In this document: positions 50,531 through 63,054 of the stretch, piece by piece
Numbering within the stretch: position 1 is the first letter of the stretch
How the letters are laid out: each line of letters begins with the position of its first letter
Assembly: GCA_027704905.1 (NCBI GenBank)
Contig: JANIIK010000686.1
Location: forward strand, 1 to 64,000
Source: Muraenolepis orangiensis
Taxonomy: Eukaryota > Chordata > Actinopteri > Gadiformes > Muraenolepididae
DNA length: 64,000 bases
Direction of reading: 5' to 3'
Notes under the pieces: model-generated
The model's input: only the letters and a program-made list of their open reading frames with translations
The model's database searches: none
What the model was told of the DNA's origin: nothing
Made by a program: the position numbers and the translations under genes

Positions 50531-51345
50531 GTTTTACTTGTGTAACCATTATCAAATCATAATGTAACATTTACCATGTTGTTTTTCTTCTCTAACCAAT
50601 TACAAATCATAATGTAACATTAACCCAGTTGTATAACTTGTGTAATCATTACCATATCATTTGTACCATAAACCAAGTGGTTTTATTTGTCTAACCATTA
50701 CCAAATCATAACGTAACATTTACCAAGTTGTTTATCTTGTTTAACAATGACCAAATCATAACCGTAACATTAACCAAGTTGTTTTACTTGTCTTACCATT
50801 ACCAAATCATACCATTATCTTAACCAAGTCGTTTTACTTGTCTAACCATTACCAAATCATAATGTAACATTTACCCAGTTGTTTTACTTGTCTAATAATT
50901 ACCTATAGTACATACAAGTGTTTACTGCTTCATACACCTTAACTAACGTGTATAGTTGTTTTACTTGTCTAACCATTACCAAATCATAACGTAACATTTA
51001 CCAAGTTGTTTTACTTGTCTAACCATTACCAAATCATAACGTAACATTAACCAAGTTGTTTAACTTGTCTATACATTACCAATCATTTCGTACATTAACC
51101 AAGTTGTTTTACTTTGTCTAACCATTACCAAATCATAACCTTACATCAACCAAGTTGTTTTACTTGTCTAACCACAACCAAATCATAACATTATATTCAC
51201 CAAGTTGTTTTACTTGTCTAACCATTACCAAATCATAACGTTATATTCACAAAGTTGTTTTACTTGTCTAATCATTACAAAATCATAACATTATATTCAC
51301 CAAGTTGTTTTACTTGTCTAACCATTACTGTAACAACCAACCTTT
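50531..51345. repeat. Minisatellite, 50-bp unit
   Basis: About sixteen copies of 'aaccattaccaaatcataac' + 'gtaacatttaccaagttg' + 'ttttacttgtct'. Near 50905-50950 a degenerate unit of the neighbouring 39-bp array is embedded. Both arrays are in C3-like intron 3. Confidence 0.93.
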
Positions 51346-51649
51346 GTGATATAACATTCTGTTTTTGCCAGGCCAGGAGGGCACAGCCTTTCCCTTGCTT
51401 ATATTTGCCAATACATTTGCTCTATTAAACCCCAGCCCAACTAGTGTTTTATAATAATTGTTGATTTGATGACTATGATAAATAATTGTAGCCAGCACAT
51501 TCATTAATCTACAGATGCTAGAAGCATAGTGTGTCTGTCAGCCACAATACATTCACAGTAGCCTTTCTCTCCTCAGATTAAATGCTTACATAATACTTTA
51601 AATTATTAATTAATATTATTAATTATTTGTTCAGAAAGTTAGCAGCACG

Positions 51650-54440
51650 TTCATTTATGACTTTTGCCCACTTCTGGAGATCAGATCGACAATCACTCGC
51701 CGCCTACCAGAGTTTTTTCATTCTTTCGTCCCGCCCAAAGTCATAGCTGGATTATCTCGTATTCAGGCTCGTATTCAATTCCACCGGGAAACTAAGGACA
51801 ATTGTATCATCTGCCTTACGGAGACATGGATGTCGGAGGGGGTTTCCGACCACCGGGCGGACAGAACAAAGGCTCTCTCCGGTAAAGATCACGGAGGGGG
51901 GTGTGTCTCATGATAAACAGATCTTGGTGCAACCAAAGTCATGTACACCCCCTCAAGTCTTTCTGTTCCCCGGACCTGGAGTACCTGATGCTTATGTGCC
52001 GTCCATTCTGGCAACCTCGGGAGTTTACAGTGGTAACCGTGACCGCTGTTTACATTCCCCCACAAGCCAACACGGACACATCGCTGAAGGAACTGTAAGG
52101 GGCTATCAGCGAACAGGAGTCGGCACACCCCGAGGCTGCTCTCATCGTGGCGGGGGACTTCAACAAGGCGAACCTGAAGAAGGTTCTCCCGAAGTTCTAC
52201 CAACACATAATGAGCAACACACAGGGTGAGCGGATCCTCGACCACTGCTACACTCCCTTCCGTGATGGCTACAAGGCCCTTCTCCGCCCACCGTTCAGCA
52301 AATCAGACCACCGCTCTATCCAGCTACTCCCTGCCTATAGGCAGAGACTGAAGCAGCAACCAATCGCTGTGAGGGAGGTCCAATGCTGGTCGGACCAATC
52401 GGACTCTATGCTGCAGGATTGTTTTGATGGCGCTGACTGGGACATGTTCCGGGTCGCCTCGGACAATAACATCAACGAGTACGCGTCCTCGGTCACCGGG
52501 TTCATCAAGAAGTGCATAGATGACGTTGTTCCGACCAAGTCGGTTTGGATATATCCCAACCAGAAACCGTGGATTAACGGTGATGTTTGCGCTGCCCTCC
52601 AATCGCGTAACGCTGCCTTTGGCTCCGGGAATTTGGAGGAATATAGAGCCCGCTACGACCTCCGTAAGACCATCGTCACTGCCCAGTGGGAGTACAAGGA
52701 CAGAGTGGAGGAGAAATTCAAGAGCCACGACGCGAGGGGTATGTGGCAGGGGTTACAGACAATAATGAACTTCAGATAACGAACTTCTACACAGTTGTGT
52801 AGAGAACTCCTCTACCTCCCTCCAAGGAGAGCTAAATACTTTTTTTGCTCGGTTTGACGTGAACGGCAGCCCGCCAAAGCCAGCGCCGTCTGAGGAGACC
52901 AGCCTGCTGAACATCTCGGAGGCAGATGTGCGCCACACCTTCAAGCGGTTGAACATCCGTAAGGCGGCAGGCCCCGACGACATCTCGGGCCGTGTCCTCA
53001 GAGCATGCGCAGACCAGTTGGCAGGAGTCTTTGCAGATATCTTCAACCTCTTCCTGTCAGGTTGTTGTTCCCGCGGTCTTCAAGATGTCTACCATCGTGC
53101 CTGTCCCTAAACAACCCATGGTAACATGCCTGAATGACTATAGACCTGTAGCCCTCACTTCGATTGTCAGCAAATGCTTCGAGAGGTTGGTCAAGGACTT
53201 TATTTGCTCCGTGTTACCTGCCACGCTGGACCCATGGCAATTTGCATATCTTCAAAACAGATGCACGGACGACGCAATTTCCATGGCCTTCCACACTGCC
53301 CTTTCCCACCTGGAGGGAAATAACTGTTATGTGTGAATGTTGTTTGTTGACCACAGCTCAGTGTTCAACATGATAGTTCCTGCCAAGCTCGACACCAAGC
53401 TGAGAGGTCTAGGCATGCCCCTATCCACGTGCAGCTGGATACTGGACCTCCTGTCAGACTGCCGCCAGGTGGTGAGGATGGGCAGCCCCACCTCAGAGCC
53501 ACTGACCCTCAACACGGGAGCCCCCCAGGGATGCGTGCTGAGCCCTCTCCTCTACTCACTCTACACCCACGACTGCATGGATATGCACAGCTCCAACGTC
53601 ATCATCAAGTTTGCTGACGACACGATAGTGATGGGCCTGATCGCCGGCAACGACGAGACTACACGGTGAGGTTGGATCGCTGGAGCAGTGGTGCCAGGAG
53701 AACAGCCTCGCCCTCAACGACCAAGGAGCTGATCGTGGACTACAGGAAGCAGAGAGGAGAGCACGGCCCTATCTCCATCAACGGTGTTGCAGTAGAGAGA
53801 GTCAGCAGCTTCACGTTCCTCGGCGTGCACATCTCCGAGGAGGGTCCATGGTCCACGCACACCACACACGTGGTGAAAACCACCTGGTGCGGGAACTGCA
53901 CCGCACTCGAGCACAGAGCGCTTCAAAGGGTGGTGCGGACGGCCCAGTATATCGTTGGAGGTGAGCTCCCCTCCCTCCTGGATATATACAAGCAGCGGTG
54001 CGTGGCCAAGGCCAAACGCATCATAAAAGACAATGCCCACCCCAGCCACGAACTAAACTCACTTTTACCGTCAGGCAGGCGATACCGCAGTATCAAGTGC
54101 CGCACAAATAGACTTAGAGACAGCTTCCACAGTCAGGCCATCAGGCTGCTGAACAAGGCTGTATAGCATATAACAATGTATATTTTATTACATTGATACT
54201 TTTTTTGTGCTAATATATTGCATTTCATATATGCACTTTTAGATTTTTATATATTTAACTTTATACAGTTTGTATTTTTTACATTATATTCTATTATTTT
54301 TATTTTTATAACTGCTGTCTGTCGTCAGGTATTGCACATACGATTTTCAACCATTGCTTATACTTGTATAACTTTGATGTGACTTTGACTTGACTATTAC
54401 TACTAAGACTGTACTGACTGTCAATACACACAATACAGTC
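51650..54440 (+). mobile_element. Rex1/Babar-type LINE, nearly full but degenerate
   Basis: Endonuclease motifs (CIICLTETWMSEGVSD near 51810, AVYIPPQANTDTSL near 52050, VAGDFNKANLK at 52144) precede reverse transcriptase motifs (RKAAGPDDISGRVL near 52960, STIVPVPKQP near 53090, GAPQGCVLSPLLYSLYTHDC near 53520, IIKFADDTIVMG near 53600) and a C-terminal part (ELIVDYRKQRG to DSFHSQAIRLLNKAV, ending 54166). At least five frameshifts and stops make it inactive. It lies inside the intron between C3-like exons 3 and 4, antisense to it. The tail region to about 54440 is AT-rich. Confidence 0.88.
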
Positions 54441-54722
54441 AAATAATTTAGATGTGAGTGAAATTCATTCAGTGAACAAGAACTCTCAGTGAACGGGAAC
54501 ACTCAGTGAATGGGAACACTCGATAGATGGATAGATATTTTTTCATTTTTATGTATTCACTCAAATAATTGGTCCGCCCATCACTATTATGATAGTAAAA
54601 TATTGTTAATTCAGGCCCCATTCTAAGGCAATGGTAGGGCATGCACAAAGCAGTTATCTCTTGTTTACTAAGCACTTTTTATTTTTCACTGTTTAATTTC
54701 CATGTTGTATGAAAGAATTTAC

Positions 54723-56496
54723 CTTCGGAGTTTGGGGTGTATAGAGGTTTGTCGGTCTGAATGAAGATGTAGCCAGACTGGAATGTGACCATGACCACTT
54801 TACTCAGCTTAGTTAGATCTGAAAACTTTGCTTCCAGCCACACATACTGCTTCAGCTCAGGGTCATTTCTAAAGTCACTTGCAGAGATCTAACTCAACAT
54901 GAAACAGGGAGAGAGGACAGGGTCATATATTATTATATATATTAGGTATTGTTATTGGTACTTACATGCAAACATGTTGTCTAGTATAACCAACTAGCAT
55001 AACTTCCATACCTTAATTGCACCAAGAGCCTGGTAATTATTCTGTAGGTTAAGCTCCACACGTGTGGTGGCTAGATTTGTAGTTTTCGATGGAAAGTTGT
55101 AAACAATTATTGTAACATCTTTGCATCCGTGACACTGCACAAAGATGTTCTCTGTTGCCCCGATACGCAACAAGTTAGGAGCAGACAACACCTTTCTGGA
55201 ATATAAATAAAGCACATGTAAAAAGAGAGGTCACATTTCATTTACATTATTACATCACATTATGTTGATGAGGGTAATGCGATTATTTTGTGGACTTAAC
55301 AAAGTGTGACCTTTGATTATTCTGAAAAGAAAACACCATTTCAACTGCATTTAAAATAAATAAAAGGTTTTATTAAAAGCTCAGCATTGGTTTGATGATC
55401 AGACAATCGCGTTGAATGTTTAGAATTTTCCAAAGAAATATTGCATTGTTTATGCAATAAAGCTGTTATCAATTAAACTGCTGGCCATAATGTCCAGAAC
55501 AGCTTGTCAGACATCAGATATTTTCAATGCATTCACAACATAATTAAATGATGTAGCCTAACAACATATGTTACAGCATAGTATTATATTTTGCACAGAA
55601 AACGTTTTGAAAATAAAGGAATAATTTAAAAGGTGTAATTTTCTCTCAACAAAAGAAGCTGTCTTGATTTTGCATCGTTCGATTATTAGAAAACATGTGA
55701 ATTCAGAATAACGAGCAATAACCTAATTTTAAATAGTAACATTTCTTTACTCCAAGGCAAATTGCAGAGTTGCGCAAGATGCTCAAAGGAAATGAGCCAG
55801 CTACCACACCAGACAATTGGGATCTGACCCAACATCCAACATTAACCATCAACGCCTTCAGAAAACGACTACAATAGTGTAGGCTATTGATTCTAAATAC
55901 AAAAAGGGGATTATATCAAGCGTATAGCCTATTAAGTTCAAGTAGCCTATGCATACTGACAGTTAAAACTGTTTTTTTATAATTGGCACCAAAAAAATCA
56001 ATCAATATACAACAATGCTTCATTTCATGGAAGTGAGCAGCTGCTGATTTGAAAGATGTCTTAAGATACGCATGAGTCACGTAACCTCCTGAAGGTGGCT
56101 TGTGAGTTGGCTATAAAAATGGCTTCTGTTTAGTCATTATTGAATACTAGCTCCCAAGCAACTACACCACACATGCTTGACTAGATGTTATGTATTGTGC
56201 AAGCTCTGCAGAAGGCCAAGGGATTGACAAAAAATCAAAACAATAATAATAATAATAAAAAACAAAAAATTAAAAAAGATATATAAATATATCTAAATAT
56301 ATATGTGTGTGTATATATATATATATATATTTGATACACTATTTTCAATTACTCTTGTCATTGACAAAACACATAATGCTATTCAATTGTAGAAACACAG
56401 CTAATCAAAGGATACTCACAAAGGAGCCATGTTAGCGACAGGCAAGAAGAGTGTGGCCAGACAGGCCACACTTAAAGGAAGTATTGCCAGACGCAT
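54723..56496 (-). pseudogene. C3-like exons 1-3: signal peptide and first macroglobulin domain
   Basis: Exon 1 starts at ATG 56496 and reads MRLAILPLSVACLATLFLP, a clear signal peptide, then donor 'gtgagt'. Exon 2 (55195-55012) begins KVLSAPNLLRIGATENIFV, matching the start of the mature beta chain. Exon 3 (54888-54723) ends in GYIFIQTDKPLYTPNSE, the most conserved beta-chain motif of the C3/C4/C5/A2M family. Splice phases are 2, 0 and 1 and join correctly. 55220-56400 is intron 1, AT-rich, with an (TA)n/(TG) tract near 56280-56330. Confidence 0.88.
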
Positions 56497-56559
56497 CCTC
56501 ACACCTGAACACAGGTCTGCTGTCTATGTAGTCTGTGGGTCTCTCCCTTCTTTTTTATT

Positions 56560-56576
56560 GTGTCTTTTTATCAACA
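56560..56576 (-). promoter_or_regulatory. TATA-like element upstream of the C3-like gene
   Basis: Read on the minus strand 'gttgataaaaagac' lies about 70 bp upstream of the first ATG at 56496. It is the best TATA-like match in the first 200 bp, but no transcription start evidence exists in the sequence. Confidence 0.3.
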
Positions 56577-56789
56577 CACCCCTTTGGCACCATCCATTGT
56601 TGTCTCAATCCATTTCCCAGCAAGCAGTTAAGCAACCATTGCAACTGATAACAAAGTCCCAGGGGTCAGATTACAAGTACTAGTGATGCCCGTTCATAAT
56701 GTGTCTGTTCAATAGGCTGAGAGCTCGGCCTCCAGTGTTGCTGCTTGCAGCTTTCTGGAGAACAGCTCATCCACAACAACTTAACAATC

Positions 56790-57290
56790 AGGATACAAGA
56801 TACAATATACAAGAAATGTATTTCCATATACTTGTTGCCATATGCAACAAGTACATTGGAGTGCTTACTTCCCGAATGCTGAATCTCTAAAACAATACCA
56901 GAAAAATAATATATAATATACCAGCGACCAGCCGGTAGGGGGGAAAAGAGATGGTGCCCAGGGTGGTTGCGGTCCTTGTGATGGAGATGGCCTTCTTCCG
57001 ACACTTGGTCCTAAATATCTTCTCAATGCATGGAAGTGCACACCCGATGATCTTTTCTGCTGTTCTCACGGCCCCCTGGATGGCTTTCTTGTCCTGTGCA
57101 GTGGTGTTGCCGTACTGCACAGTGACGCCACTCGTCAGGACGCTCTCTACGGTGCCACGTGCAAAGTTCACTAGCCACCATTTGCCTATTCCACTTTTAC
57201 TGAGGCACCGCAGAGCATAGAGGCGCTGGTGTGCCTTCTTCAGCATGTTGCGGGTAAGCGCCAGGTCGTCGGAAATATGCAGCCCCAGGA
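56790..57290 (-). mobile_element. LINE reverse transcriptase C-terminal fragment
   Basis: Minus-strand frame 57246-56887 reads KKAHQRLYALRCLSKSGIGK, then VESVLTSGVTVQYGN and AVRTAEKIIGCALPCIEKIF: the conserved end of Rex1-like reverse transcriptases. The 3' tail near 56800 holds 'gtatattgtatcttgtatcc'. Truncated at both ends. It sits directly upstream of the C3-like gene. Confidence 0.8.
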
Positions 57291-57599
57291 AGGAAGCATA
57301 TACATATATGGATATATCTAAATGCAGTGGCCTACATTGTCTTTATTAAAAAGTAAATCCTATTTCAGGTCAGTTGACACCAAATGTTGTAGTTACTGAA
57401 ACTACAAAATCATTATTCTAGTAGACTAGTAAGCCTACAAAAAATGTACTCTATAGGATTACAGAAAGTCACCATGTGTGTTATCACATATGAATCACCA
57501 AACACTTGTAGAATTGTTGTACATGTACATATCATCCATCCAGTCACTTTATTGTTCTTTTTGTGTTATTTAATTGCGTATTTTATAGTATAGTGTTGT

Positions 57600-57697
57600 A
57601 GGAAATTCATACAGCGTGAGGGAATGGAGAGTAAGCATTCCATTGTACTTCATCGTTGCATATAGTAAATAAAAATCTTGAATCTTGAATCTTGAAT
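57600..57697 (+). mobile_element. Rex1-like LINE 3' tail
   Basis: 'ccattgtacttcatcgttgc' followed by 'atagtaaataaaaatc' and a (TTGAATC)n tail. Only the 3' end is present. Confidence 0.6.
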
Positions 57698-57779
57698 AGT
57701 AATATTGTAGTATTGTATCTCATCTCAATGCAAACATACTCTTCAGTAATGCTTTAGATTACAGCCCAAAACGTAATTA

Positions 57780-58335
57780 CTCTGAAGTTACTGTGTAATT
57801 TATTCAACAGTGTACCGGCAAGTATGTACCAATACTTATACTTATACAGAGTGCTACAAAGAATAGTGAGCACACATTTTAACATAAAAAGGCCTTCCTA
57901 AATAAAAAGGTTTTAAGGCCTGTCTTAAAAGAGTCCAGGGTCTGGGCCTGGCACAGCCAAGCAAAAAGCTTGGTCCCCCATGGAGTGGAGCTTAGTAGTG
58001 GGGCTCCTGAGGAGCAAGCTGTTGGCAGATCTGAGGGTGCAGGTGGCAGTTTGTGGAGTAATGAGTTCTTGTAGATAGAGAGGTGCGTAACAATTTATGC
58101 ATGTGTGTGTAAGTAACAGGATTGGTAACATGTGAAGCTATGAAATAAGGGTGTAACAATTTATTTTTTATTATATATTGTTTTGAAGGACAACAGAGCC
58201 ATACAATGTTACAATCAAAGCATGTCATTTTTCTTCCATTTGTATTCTTTTTTATTCCATCAGAGCTAACGATAATGATTATATATTTCGGAAAGTAGGC
58301 TATTTTGGCTAGGCTAAATCTTTAGACAATCTTCC
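57780..58335. other. Probable old repeat, no gene recognised
   Basis: A segment at about 57890-58090 ('aaaaggttttaaggcctgtc', 'ggagcttagtagtggggct', 'tgttggcagatctgagggtg') has the feel of a dispersed fish repeat but I cannot assign its class. No coding potential with a known domain. Confidence 0.35.
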
Positions 58336-58339
58336 CAGA

Positions 58340-59335
58340 GTAATTTGGGGCTACAAATGTGGAAATCGGGCTTTAACAAAGTGCCTAACTTGAAAGAACT
58401 GAAAAAGGTCATGTCCAGACACGGCGTATTTTTCCTTCAGGCTTTGGAAGCTAGGAAATACATTACAGTCATAGAGGTCATTAATAGACTTGAGTCCTTT
58501 TCTATCCCATAATAGGAAAGCACAGTCCATGGGATGGTTGTTTGAAAGCGGGGCTAGTGCAGATGGGGCTTTAAATTTAAAATGCAGCCGGAATTTAAAC
58601 CAGATTTTAAGGGTAGAAAGTACTATCGGGTTGGATGGAGAGATTGGTAGAGACAAGCATATTAAAGCTGGAGGTGATGCAGATTGGTAGGACCTCCAGC
58701 AGACACCAGTTAGTCTGAGGTGCATGCATCTAGAATGTCAGATTGTGAATATTTGCTGCCCAGAATAATACAGAAAATTAAATAGGGCCAGCCCACCTAG
58801 AGACCGATTCCCCTGGAGCACAACTCTGCCAATCCTAGGAGCCTTGTTGCCCCATATAAAGGATGTGATAGTGTTGTTTATGGAACAAAAGAAAGAGTTG
58901 GGTATAAAAAGGGGGAGACATTGAAAAATAGTCAAGAAATGTAAGGTATTCATCTTCACGCATTGTATTTTACCGACCAGTGAGAGAGGTCAATTATTCG
59001 ATCGCTGAAAGTTAAGCTTCACCTGGGCGAGTAGGGGTGTCAAATTTGCCTTAAAAAGTGAATCCAAAGTGCGGGTTATATTATTTCCAAGATATTTGAA
59101 TCCAGATTTGGTCAGAGTTAAAGTTATACTCGTTTGCTGGAGCCACAGAGCAGATGAGTTGCTTTTCTGAATATTAAGTTTGTAGCCTGAAATAGAGCCA
59201 ACGTTTTCCAGAATAGACTGGGCCGCTGGGATGCTTACAGCAGGATCAGTAACATATAGTAAAAGATCATCTGTGTACAGGGAGACTATATTCTATTCCT
59301 TCGCGTTTAATACTGCACAGCACTGGGGACGCTCT
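58340..59335 (-). mobile_element. L1-type LINE ORF2, reverse transcriptase to C-terminus
   Basis: From 59335 downward: SIKREGIEY, then the catalytic SLYTDDLLLYVTDPAVSIPA, SGYKLNIQKS, FKYLGNNITRTLD, LSLVGKIQCVKMNTLHFLTI, SFIWGNKAPRIGRVVLQ and GGLALFNFLYYSGQQ. These follow L1 order. Frame changes occur, so it is inactive. Its N-terminal continuation is at 63055-63400, about 3.7 kb away, same strand. Confidence 0.85.
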
Positions 59336-59337
59336 GG

Positions 59338-59785
59338 CTGTGTTCCATTCCAGGGTCTGCATCCTTTTAGGCCGCATTTGAAGACCGCTTACGTCACAGC
59401 AGCCGCGACGAGGCTGTCCCATTCCGTAGGCTCCTTCAAATGCAGCCTTCAAATGCAGCCTTAATTCCCCCAAATTGAAGTGTGCATCGATGCAGACTTC
59501 TGCAGCCTTCTGGCCCAGCATATCCCAGAATGCATTTCGCACCAACCAGTAGAGAATTTGAGCCCGGCGAAAAGCTGTTTTAGATTTCGCTGTAGGACTG
59601 TAATTAAGTCACTTTATTAAGTTTTATTATTTTATTACGCGACAATGTACCTATGTAGATTATACATATGTTGTCAGTTTATCCAAATAAAGCCTGTTTA
59701 GAAATATGCTACAGCGATTTCGGAGATGTCGGGAGCCGCATATGTGAAGCGCTGGCCAGCTGGTCTCCCAGGTGTATGTGTGTAT
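59338..59785. other. Unclassified insert, possibly a DNA transposon fragment
   Basis: Sequence with 'ggctgtgttccattccaggg' at one side and internal direct repeats 'cttcaaatgcagccttc' near 59427-59460. It interrupts the L1 and precedes the solo LTR. Superfamily not determined. Confidence 0.35.
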
Positions 59786-60322
59786 TGTGGTACCCCAAGC
59801 TACCCTTGGGGTCCCACCAGGGCGAAGAAGAGGAGACTTACCTTTGGTTGCGTTGTGGGAGGCGTATATCTCCCAAGGGAGATACTTGGAGGGCTTTAGG
59901 ACCCGGGGGAAGGCGAACGAGATCCCGGAGTGAAACGCACAGCTGATCACAATAAACACCTGAGTAAATCAGGTGCTTAAAAGCACACAGGTAGAGGGTT
60001 GCGAAAAGAGAGAGAAGGGGGGTGAGAGGACCGAGACCGTGCTGCCGAGAGGTCCCGCCATATGCTGCTATGCTGTTATGCTGTTCTGCTGTTCTGTTTC
60101 CAGTTTTGACACGGAAGAAAGGAGAAGCCGTCGCACCCGGGAGCTTGGGAAGCCGCCAGAGGGTGAGAGGACCGCGGACCCGGCGTGAGACGCCGAAGAC
60201 AAGCCTTTGTTGTTTTTCATTCCCTCCCTTAAACCCCTGAAGTTTAAAGAAATAAAAGGACATTTTTTGTTTAACCCTCAAAAACCCGCTGTTTTTTGCC
60301 TCCTTGAGCGTGGGCGCTCACA
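59786..60322 (+). mobile_element. Solo LTR with 4-bp target duplication
   Basis: Starts 'tgtggtaccccaagctac' and ends 'gcgtgggcgctcaca'; flanked by GTAT on both sides (59782-59785 and 60323-60326). A polyadenylation-like 'aaagaaataaaagg' lies near 60246-60260. Length 537 bp. No internal region. Family not identified. Confidence 0.7.
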
Positions 60323-60325
60323 GTA

Positions 60326-60521
60326 TATATATATATATGTGTGTATATATATATATGTGTGTATATATATATATATGTGTGTATATATATATTTATATAT
60401 ATATATGTGTATATATATATATACGTGTATATATAAATGTATATACAGTATATATATGTATATGTGTGTGTATATATATGTATATGTATGCATATATATG
60501 TATATGTATATATGTATATAT
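60326..60521. repeat. (TA/TG)n microsatellite
   Basis: About 195 bp of TATATATG-type repeat. Open frames with Tyr/Ile/Cys/Val are artefacts. Confidence 0.93.
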
Positions 60522-62299
60522 CAGTGGCGAAGCGTGTCTATCACAACTGGACCTTCTGTAGACCAGGGGTTCCCCAACTTTTCATTCCGCGACCCCCAAC
60601 ATAACAGCGCTAGAGCGCATAACACCCCCCCCCACACACACACTATCACCGGAGGGACTTAAAAACAACGTGTGCACAGATCTTAACCATCGCGAACATC
60701 GTGAAGTCCAAGGGGGGGGGGGGTCCAACGTGAAGTCCAAGGGGGGGGGGGGTGTCCAACGTGAAGTCCAAGGGGGGGGGTGGGGCGTGTGAAAAAAATT
60801 GTGTCGCTTTTTTTCAGCTGCAAATGATACTGTCGTGAATCTGTCGGAATCAGAATTCCTTTATTCGTCACCCTTACATATTAAACGGACTTACATAATA
60901 AAAATATCTATGCACACGTTATTATTAACAATAATAATAATAATAATAATACAAATTATAATAAATAAATAAAAACCTCATGGTCACATCAAGAGGATTC
61001 TGAAATCATCTTGCGACCCCGCCCCCCCCCTCGGGGTCCCGCGACCCCCCCCCCCCCTCGGGGTCCCGCGACCCCCACTTTGGGAACCCCTGCTGTAGAC
61101 CACTTGTCATTGGCACTTTCACCTGTCAAAATGTAAGTGAAAAAGTGAAAGTGCTAATGACAAGACATATGCAAATTAGGTGATTATTGATCGCGGTTTT
61201 GTAACTCTTAGTTACGTTAAGTCTTTTCACGTTAAGCGATGCAAAGAAAGATCAAGTCCAAACTCTCAATTTAAATGCACAACAATGCTTAACAAACCCA
61301 AGTCAGCCATTAACTAATCAGTCAACAAGTGTGTGGAAACAAAATGCAACAACCAGCTCAACGAGATTCAACACTGCGACAAACCCAGCAAAGACAAATG
61401 AGTCTCACTCACCAATGATGTTCACTTAAAGACCAAATCCATTCTCCTGTCCTTCTGGATCAATTGTCCGACCACAATCAGGTCATAAAGCTGATCGCTT
61501 TTCAGATCCAAAATAAGTTGCCTTTCCAATTCCCTGCCCTCTGGTCGGTCCCAGCAGTAGAGTCTCTTGTGGCTAGTAGAGCCCGTTAGCCACGGGTATC
61601 TTTCCCAGTTGCTAGCCTGAAAATGGCGAACATAATCTGCTTTAACAACTTGATTCAGCTCAAGATTGTCAGGCGTTGGACGGCCTTTTTTTAATAATGT
61701 CCATCTTTACATTGAATGGTCGTCTTGAAAATGTTTCTGACAATAAATCTGCAACGATATCATCTTCGCCTGTTGCCATTTTGACGTAAAATCCTGCGTA
61801 TAAAAAACGTAGCACTACGCTAGATCCACTCTCGCTCCAGCCACCACCTTGCACCTTCTAGCTCCATATTGAGCTGTGGGGAAATCTGAAAGAATACGCC
61901 CATTGGCTACAAATCACTATATGATTGGTTGATCAAATTGTCAATCCAAACGTACGCTCTCATTCAGTCTAAGGGCCAAAGTATGCGGGAGTACTTTGGT
62001 TGAAGGATATTCTTCCCAGCAACCCAGAAAAATATCAGATTGGTTGCATTGTTTTTCCAACACAAAACAACTCAAATGCGTCGTGCATGGACCGAGAAAG
62101 ACAAACAAATCAACGTAACTGTAATATAACAGATAACAACACAGATACGATTCTCATTTATTCATTTTATTTAAATTGTATTACATTTTATTAAATTGTA
62201 TTACATTTTATTAATACAATTAATTCGATTTTTTTGGTTTCATCTGAGAGTTCCAGGGTCTTCTCTGAATACCTTGAAGGCCCTGACGCTTCACCACTG
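60522..62299 (-). mobile_element. hAT transposon with ZMYM1-like transposase remnant (copy B)
   Basis: Ends 'cagtggcgaagcgtg' and 'gacgcttcaccactg' are inverted repeats; the 8-bp duplication 'gtatatat' flanks both (60514-60521 and 62300-62307). On the minus strand an ATG at about 61782 opens MATGEDDIVADLLSETFSRR, and near 61620-61550 ASNWERYPWLTGSTSHKRLY plus CWDRPEG is read. This is the TTF-type zinc-finger start of hAT transposases of the ZMYM1 type. The rest of the transposase is deleted. It carries a nested hAT at 60564-61092. Confidence 0.82.
60564..61092 (-). mobile_element. Nested hAT element (CAGGGGTTCCC ends)
   Basis: Starts 'caggggttccccaactttt', ends 'actttgggaacccctg', flanked by 'ctgtagac' on both sides (60556-60563 and 61093-61100). 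Same family as 21638-25449, and inserted at the same site of the host element (reverse complement of GTCTACAG). 529 bp, non-autonomous, with several G homopolymers. Confidence 0.9.
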
Positions 62300-62323
62300 G
62301 TATATATATATATATATATATAT

Positions 62324-63003
62324 CAGGGTCTCCGCTAGGATTTTCTCTTGCACAGATTTTATTTTACCGGACCAATTCGAAACTTACCGGTCATGTTTCA
62401 AAAACAGTCTATATTACAAACGCAACTATAATGTACACCTAGATTGACGAAAGAATGACAAAGACCTCAAATAAATTTGACTATTTAATGAACAACAAAA
62501 CGAACAAGAACGATTGAGCAAAACCTTGTTAGCCGCAAAAATCGAGGCTATTTCAAAACACCTGTAACATCTGTAGTCCGTTTTAACATAGGCTACATGG
62601 CATCAAATTTACCCTGTAGGCTACCAGGCAACTTTTAGCTTTCTCCTTAATTTCATTGCGGCAAAGTCCTCTGCTGCCGAGCTGAAATCAAAGGTGTCTA
62701 ATGTGTCTTTGCAGCTTGCAATACGCATAAGTCGCATCACTCTCTCCTCCTCCAGACGACTCCGCAGTGATGTTTTCAAACGATTGACACGTTTGAAAAC
62801 ATCGCTTGACACGGGCACCACCAACGAGCGCACCCTTTCGGGGGGGAGGGGGCAGCAATAAAGTTGTCAAAACTCAAATGTCCAGGATCTAAGTTTTGTT
62901 TGAGCATTATTACCGGACATTTTGACCGGCAGGTTTTTAAATTATCGTTTTTTTATAATTTTACCCGCTAAAAACCGGTAAATACCGGCTAACGGAAACC
63001 CTG
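62324..63003 (-). mobile_element. hAT element with transposase C-terminal remnant
   Basis: Ends 'cagggtctccgctagg' and 'gctaacggaaaccctg'. Flanks are (TA)n, so ATATATAT on both sides is compatible with, but does not prove, an 8-bp duplication. Minus-strand 62833-62621 reads SDVFKRVNRLKTSLRSRLEE and RVMRLMRIASCKDTLDTFDF, resembling the end of hAT transposases near the dimerisation region. Same family as 8290-9301. It separates the two L1 pieces. Confidence 0.78.
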
Positions 63004-63034
<31 letters not shown>

Positions 63035-63054
63035 GGAATTATAACTTGTCAGCG

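Noticed and set aside
60204..60662. Tyr/Ile-rich frames
   Set aside because: TATATG microsatellite translation next to a solo LTR.
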